From: Aliidiomarina minuta
Lineage (GTDB): Bacteria; Pseudomonadota; Gammaproteobacteria; Enterobacterales; Alteromonadaceae
Direction: 5' to 3'
Assembly (NCBI RefSeq): GCF_003987145.1
Contig: NZ_PIPL01000001.1
Location: 496,001-560,000, forward strand
Length of the DNA: 64,000 nt
This document shows positions 60,018-64,000 of this stretch, in pieces (within the stretch, counting starts at the first letter, position 1; each line of letters begins with the position of its first letter). A program made the position numbers and the translations under genes. The notes below the pieces were generated by a model that saw only the letters and a list, made by a program, of their open reading frames with translations, made no database searches and was not told the DNA's origin.

Positions 60018-60578
60018 ATGGATGCTCTGGAGCTACTTACACAACGCTCGTCGATGCCTCGACTGATTGCGCCGGGTCCCGATCCTGAAGCGCTGGCTAT
60101 TATTAAGAAAGCTGCATTGCGGGTGCCCGATCATATGAACCTGACTCCGTATCGATGCCAGTTGTTTAGTGGTGATGACCGCGCAGATTTAGGGCGTGCT
60201 TTTGCCACTGCGGCAGCGAGGGAGGAAGCATTTACCGACCGCGATAAAGAACGCGCTGCGCAGTTGCCGTTGCGGGCTCCGCTTATTGTTGTGGTCAGCA
60301 CCTGTTTTCAGGAGCATCAGATGGTGCCATTTATTGAACAGGCCGCAAGCGCTGCCTGCGCTGCTTTTGCCATGCAACAAGCATGTTTTGCGCTGGGTTA
60401 TGGTGCCATATGGCGCAGCGGCCATTATGCACAGTCCGCGTTGGTAAAAAAAGCACTCGGAGTGCGGGATGAAGATGAGATCATGGCTTTCCTATATGTT
60501 GGAACGCCAGCGGTGCCGACACCGATAAAACCAGAGAAAACAAAATCAATATTCAGTCGTGGGAAGGTGGATATTTAG
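60018..60578 (+). CDS. ydjA: Nitroreductase family protein YdjA
   Basis: 186 residues (E. coli 183). The smallest type of FMN-dependent nitroreductase. Matches the YdjA pattern: MDALELLTQRSS at the start, RVPDHMNLTPYRC, RAPLIVVVSTC, CAAFAMQQACFALGYGAIWRSG and FLYVGTPA. The physiological substrate is unknown. In E. coli ydjA also lies beside sppA and ansA, so this group is conserved. Confidence 0.92.
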   Translation: MDALELLTQRSSMPRLIAPGPDPEALAIIKKAALRVPDHMNLTPYRCQLFSGDDRADLGRAFATAAAREEAFTDRDKERAAQLPLRAPLIVVVSTCFQEHQMVPFIEQAASAACAAFAMQQACFALGYGAIWRSGHYAQSALVKKALGVRDEDEIMAFLYVGTPAVPTPIKPEKTKSIFSRGKVDI

Positions 60579-60617
60579 TGTGAATAAAAATCTAATAAAA
60601 TAGCATAAAAATTCTTT
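60579..60617 (+). promoter_or_regulatory. tandem ARG boxes (ArgR operator)
   Basis: Two 18-bp ARG-box-like sites with the typical 3-bp spacing: 60579-60596 (TGTGAATAAAAATCTAAT) and 60600-60617 (ATAGCATAAAAATTCTTT), against WNTGAATWWWWATTCANW. The second overlaps the -35 of the promoter below, so arginine-bound ArgR would block it. Confidence 0.8.
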
Positions 60618-60643
60618 ACGTTCTTTTTCCTATTGGTTATGCT
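60615..60643 (+). promoter_or_regulatory. argCBFG promoter
   Basis: TTTACG (60615-60620), a 17-bp spacer and TATGCT (60638-60643), four matches each, 26 bp before the argC ATG and overlapping the ARG boxes. Confidence 0.6.
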
Positions 60644-60668
60644 GTCACTCCTGATTTAAGGAGTAGGT

Positions 60669-61688
60669 ATGGCCATGACAGTAAACCAGAAGACCAGTGC
60701 CTGGGTGATAGGCGCCAGTGGCTTTAGCGGCGCTGAGCTCTGCCGCTTAATTAACCGTCATCCTTACCTTCAGTTATCCCGGGCGTTTGCTTCCTCAGTT
60801 GCTAATGCAAAACCATTAGCTGAGCTATACCCTGAACTAGCTACAGTGGTAAATATTGATCTCGAAGTATGGCGGGACCAGAATATTGATCAGGACCCAT
60901 TGCCTGAGCTGGTGTTTCTCGCTTTACCTCATGAAGCCAGTGCTAAACTCGCTCCTTACTTTCTGCAGGCTGGAGTCGTAGTGGTTGACTTATCCGGGGC
61001 TTTTCGGCTGAAGGAACTGAATAAATACCCAGAATTTTACAACTTTAAGCATCCCAGTCCGGAATATTTGCAAGATGCCAGTTACAGTTTAATGGAATTG
61101 ATTGGAGACGCTGAATTGAATAACTTAATCAGCGTCCCCGGTTGTTATCCAACAGTTTCCACGCTAGCGCTGGCTCCTTTAATTAGAGAGAATTTACTGT
61201 GCGAGCAGCAGGTTCCGGTGATCACAGCAACGAGCGGCGTATCCGGGGCAGGTCGTCAGGCAACCCTCAACAATAGCTTCTGCTCAGTTAGTCTGGGCGC
61301 GTATGCTGTGCTCAGTCACCGTCACCAACCTGAAATTGCTCAGAACCTCGGTCGTGAAGTTATCTTCACCCCACAGTTGGGCGCTTTTAAAAGAGGCATA
61401 CTCGCCACCTGTTCTGCACGTCTTGGCAAAGGGGTAACCCCGGCTCAGGTAGAACAGGCTTTTCAGCAGTATTATCAGAATCAGACTTTTATTCGCCTAG
61501 TCGCAACGCCGCCAAAAATCGCTCAGGTAGAAAACACTCCTTTTTGCGACATCTACTGGGCTGTACAAGGTTCCAATATCGTGATCAGTGCGGCGATAGA
61601 CAATCTGCTCAAAGGGGCAGCCAGCCAGGCGCTGCAGGCGGCTAATCATAAATTCGGCTGGCCTCAGCCCAGTGGAGTTATGCTATGA
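60669..61688 (+). CDS. argC: N-acetyl-gamma-glutamyl-phosphate reductase
   Basis: 339 residues (E. coli 334). NADP loop VIGASGFSGAELCRL, ALPHEASAKL, and the catalytic Cys in SVPGCYPTVSTLAL. Third step of ornithine and arginine synthesis. AAGGAGTAGGT precedes ATG 60669; an ATG two codons later is less well placed. It is the first gene of argCBFG and its TGA overlaps the argB ATG. Confidence 0.96.
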   Translation: MAMTVNQKTSAWVIGASGFSGAELCRLINRHPYLQLSRAFASSVANAKPLAELYPELATVVNIDLEVWRDQNIDQDPLPELVFLALPHEASAKLAPYFLQAGVVVVDLSGAFRLKELNKYPEFYNFKHPSPEYLQDASYSLMELIGDAELNNLISVPGCYPTVSTLALAPLIRENLLCEQQVPVITATSGVSGAGRQATLNNSFCSVSLGAYAVLSHRHQPEIAQNLGREVIFTPQLGAFKRGILATCSARLGKGVTPAQVEQAFQQYYQNQTFIRLVATPPKIAQVENTPFCDIYWAVQGSNIVISAAIDNLLKGAASQALQAANHKFGWPQPSGVML

Positions 61689-62464
61689 GTATTGCGCCGG
61701 TAGTGATCAAAATAGGCGGCGCAGGTTTAAATGACAGCGCGTTATTGGAGCGCCTGTTACTGGCTGTGAAAGCCATTAAGAAAGAACGGTCTTGTGTGCT
61801 GGTGCATGGCGGAGGCAGTCTGATAGACAATTGGCTGACCACCTGGTCCAGACCCGTGCTGAAAGAACATGGTATGCGCATTACGCTGGATGAGGATATG
61901 CCGTTAATTGCCGGTGCGCTGTCCGGAGCTATTAACAGTCAGCTGGCGGCGGCAGCAAATCAGGCCGGTCTGCGTGCTGTGGGGAGCTCCTTACTGGACG
62001 CTAACTGGTGCGCGTTAACACAGGACCACACTCGTGGTGCTGTGGGTATTCCTGTGCCTGAAAATTCAAACCCTGACTATCTGCAACTGCTGCTAAACAA
62101 TGGCCTGACGCCGGTTATTTCTTCCATAGGGCAGGGGGATCAAGGACAACTATTGAATGTAAACGCTGATTTAGCGGCGGCGACTGTCGCTGCGGTGCTC
62201 AAAGCGGATTTGTTATTGCTTACCGATGTGCCCGCCATTATGACCGCTGACGGCGAATCTTTGCATACTATCAATAGTGAACTGGCTGCCCAGCTGATTG
62301 CTGATAATACCGTTCACGGTGGTATGCGAGTCAAATTAGAAGCTGCGCTGCAAGCTGCGCGTCTTTCCCGACGAACCACCGCGGTAGCTGGTTGGGATCA
62401 ACCCGAGCAGTTAGCCGCCGTACTTCAGGGTCTGAGTTACGGGACCCGAATTCTAGTCTCATAG
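61685..62464 (+). CDS. argB: Acetylglutamate kinase
   Basis: 259 residues (E. coli 258). Amino acid kinase fold: VVIKIGGAGL, LVHGGGSLIDNWL, the NVNADLAAATVAAVLKADLLLLTDV nucleotide region (two neighbouring motifs) and GGMRVKLEAALQA. Second step of arginine synthesis. It starts within the argC stop codon (ATGAG), implying coupled translation. It lacks the N-terminal helix of arginine-inhibited kinases, so control is expected to be transcriptional. Confidence 0.96.
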   Translation: MSIAPVVIKIGGAGLNDSALLERLLLAVKAIKKERSCVLVHGGGSLIDNWLTTWSRPVLKEHGMRITLDEDMPLIAGALSGAINSQLAAAANQAGLRAVGSSLLDANWCALTQDHTRGAVGIPVPENSNPDYLQLLLNNGLTPVISSIGQGDQGQLLNVNADLAAATVAAVLKADLLLLTDVPAIMTADGESLHTINSELAAQLIADNTVHGGMRVKLEAALQAARLSRRTTAVAGWDQPEQLAAVLQGLSYGTRILVS

Positions 62465-62493
62465 CAATCAATTTTTTATACAGGATATTTATT

Positions 62494-63408
62494 ATGACCA
62501 AGCCTAAGCACTGCTTATCTTTGCTTGATCTTGATGCCAGTACTATTCAGCAATGCCTGCAACTGGCGCAGCAGATAAAAGCGAACCCTGAAGCGTATGT
62601 GCATTCGCTTGAAGGCAAAAGCATTGCCTTGCTTTTTGAAAAGCCCAGTTTACGTACCCGGGTTAGTTTTGAAGTGGGGATTCATCAGTTAGGTGGTCAT
62701 GCTGTTTACCTGGACGCCAATATGGTGGGTCCAGGCCAACGTGAAAGCGTACAGGATATTGCTGCCAACCTGGCGTGCTGGACTCACGCCATAGTAGCGC
62801 GGGTTTTTCAGCATGACACCCTGCAACAACTGAGCACAGCCGGGATCAGTGTGGTGAATGCTTTATGCGATATTCATCACCCGTGCCAGACGCTTGCCGA
62901 TTTGCTGACCTTACAGGAAGTTTTTGGTGAGGATCTCAGTGTGCTGAAAGTGGCTTACCTGGGGGATGGCAATAACGTTTGTCAGTCACTGATGCTCGGA
63001 GCCGCTGCTTTGAACATGCCTCTACAGGTGGTGACACCAAAAACCTATGGCCCGAGCAAGCAGATCATGCAAACACTGGATGAGACATTTAAAAACCACC
63101 AGGTGACTCTGCTGAATGATCCTGCTCAGCTAGGTCCGGTTGATGCGCTTTACACGGACACCTGGATTTCTATGGGAGAGCAGGATAGTGCTGAGAAGAA
63201 ACAATACTTACAGCCATTTCAGCTCAATCAGCAATTGCTTGAAGCAAGCGGAGCAACCGCCGTCATGCATTGCTTGCCCGCTCATCGCGGAGATGAAATC
63301 ACCGATGAGTTGATGGACGGTGAACACTCGGTGATTTTGCGACAGGCCGAAAACCGCATGCATGCGCAAAAAGCGCTATTACATTATTTATTCAATGGTT
63401 TTGTTTAA
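62494..63408 (+). CDS. argF: Ornithine carbamoyltransferase
   Basis: 304 residues. The carbamoyl-phosphate motif is SLRTR (FEKPSLRTRVSFEVG) rather than the STRTR of E. coli; HPCQTLADLLT and the ornithine-site HCLPAHRGDEIT are standard, so it is an ornithine rather than an acetylornithine enzyme. ATG 62494 is preceded by CAGGATAT; the frame is open 34 codons further up into argB. It is 29 bp after argB and 12 bp before argG. Confidence 0.95.
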   Translation: MTKPKHCLSLLDLDASTIQQCLQLAQQIKANPEAYVHSLEGKSIALLFEKPSLRTRVSFEVGIHQLGGHAVYLDANMVGPGQRESVQDIAANLACWTHAIVARVFQHDTLQQLSTAGISVVNALCDIHHPCQTLADLLTLQEVFGEDLSVLKVAYLGDGNNVCQSLMLGAAALNMPLQVVTPKTYGPSKQIMQTLDETFKNHQVTLLNDPAQLGPVDALYTDTWISMGEQDSAEKKQYLQPFQLNQQLLEASGATAVMHCLPAHRGDEITDELMDGEHSVILRQAENRMHAQKALLHYLFNGFV

Positions 63409-63420
63409 CGGGAATTTGTT

Positions 63421-64000
63421 ATGAGCATAAAAAAAGTAGTTTTAGCCTATTCGGGTGGTTTGGATACTTCGGCTATAGTGCCCTGGTTAAAAGAAACCTA
63501 CGATTGTGAAGTCATCGCTTTTGTTGCCGATGTAGGCCAGGGTGCCAGTGAACTGGAAAATATTGAAGAGAAAGCTAAGAGCTCCGGCGCCAGCGCCTGT
63601 TATGTCGTCGACTTACAGGAAGAAATGCTGCAACAGGTGATAGTGCCCAGTATGCAGGCAGGCGCCATCTATGAAGGTGACTATCTGCTGGGAACTGCGC
63701 TGGCACGACCGGTTATTGCCCGCGCTCAGGTTGAAATTGCACTTAAAACCGGCGCTGATGCCGTGGCACACGGGTGCACGGGTAAAGGCAACGATCAGGT
63801 GCGTTTTGAAGGTACCTATGCGGCTTTAGCGCCGCAGCTTAAAGTCATAGCCCCATGGCGTGAATGGCCGTATCGCTCACGTCAGGATTTGCTGGATTTC
63901 CTTGAGGAACGCAAGATCCCTTGTGCTGCCTCTAAAGAAAAAATGTACAGCCGGGATGCCAACCTTTGGCACATTTCCCATGAAGGTGGTGAGCTTGAAG
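63421..64000 (+). CDS. argG: Argininosuccinate synthase, N-terminal part
   Basis: The first 193 codons are in the window; the gene continues beyond 64000. The N-type ATP-pyrophosphatase loop AYSGGLDTSAIVPWL is at residues 9-23, and LLGTALARPVIARAQVEIA, AHGCTGKGNDQVRFE and APWREWPYRSRQDLL follow. It joins citrulline and aspartate. This is the class that fits argCBFGH operons of Alteromonadales; argH is expected downstream. Confidence 0.96.
   Translation, partial: MSIKKVVLAYSGGLDTSAIVPWLKETYDCEVIAFVADVGQGASELENIEEKAKSSGASACYVVDLQEEMLQQVIVPSMQAGAIYEGDYLLGTALARPVIARAQVEIALKTGADAVAHGCTGKGNDQVRFEGTYAALAPQLKVIAPWREWPYRSRQDLLDFLEERKIPCAASKEKMYSRDANLWHISHEGGELE

Noticed and set aside
62632..62680. 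SLRTR in place of STRTR in ArgF, hinting at an N-acetylornithine carbamoyltransferase
   Set aside because: SLRTR is also found in normal ornithine enzymes, and the ornithine motif HCLPAHRG is intact.
1..64000. tRNA, rRNA, insertion sequence, integrase, prophage or CRISPR features
   Set aside because: None was seen: no transposase or integrase motifs, no spaced direct repeats of CRISPR type and no tRNA cloverleaf in the gaps examined.

Overview
The window is a gene-dense stretch of chromosome from a Gram-negative gammaproteobacterium, most likely an Alteromonadales member close to Idiomarina. The assignment rests on moderate GC content, on housekeeping proteins that read as full-length relatives of the E. 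coli proteins (NrdAB, GyrA, RpsA, LapAB, RNase E, the fab cluster), on gene order shared partly with Pseudomonas (mupP-like/ubiG/gyrA/serC/hisC/aroA/cmk/rpsA) and partly with E. coli (rpsA/ihfB/lapAB/pyrF; yceD/rpmF/plsX/fabHDG/acpP/fabF/pabC/mltG/tmk/holB/tatD), and on a TonB-dependent receptor of a type common in marine bacteria. I see no rRNA, tRNA, insertion sequence, prophage or CRISPR array.

Layout. 1-1.4 kb: 3' end of cmoM and a 3-hydroxyisobutyrate-dehydrogenase-family gene. 1.5-9.7 kb: the most accessory part, with a DUF1329 gene divergent from a YCF48-like beta-propeller gene and an MMPL/RND transporter, followed by a large TonB-dependent receptor. 9.8-15.3 kb: a secreted fasciclin-like protein with a glutamine-rich insertion, a GMC oxidoreductase, sbcB, a lipoprotein-type isoaspartyl peptidase and a CBS-pair protein. 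15.3-19.2 kb: hrpA. 19.3-23.8 kb: a complete class Ia ribonucleotide reductase module (nrdA, nrdB, yfaE, grxA) behind a 395-bp control region with two pairs of NrdR-box-like sites and a DnaA-box-like site. 23.8-36.7 kb: mupP/gph-like, ubiG, gyrA, then a contracted mixed-function supraoperon (serC, hisC, aroA, cmk, rpsA), ihfB, lapA, lapB and pyrF. 36.8-42.7 kb: a ComEA-like protein, rne with a long tandem-repeat tail, rluC, a HAD phosphatase and yceF. 42.8-53.2 kb: the yceD-rpmF-plsX-fab-pabC-mltG-tmk-holB-tatD cluster. 53.2-60.6 kb: a probable small RNA, a lone prpD, a diguanylate cyclase, ansA, sppA and ydjA. 60.6-64 kb: an ArgR-controlled argCBFG operon that runs off the end.

Most of the window is ordinary core metabolism. 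The parts most worth a second look are the DUF1329/YCF48/MMPL envelope cluster, an unannotated minus-strand candidate small RNA after tatD (three consecutive strong hairpins, the last followed by eight U), the doubled NrdR operators of nrdA, the 19-copy 15-bp repeat in rne, the probable leaderless yceD mRNA, and the Gln-rich insertion in the fasciclin-like protein. All identifications come from reading motifs and recalling family members; no database search was run.
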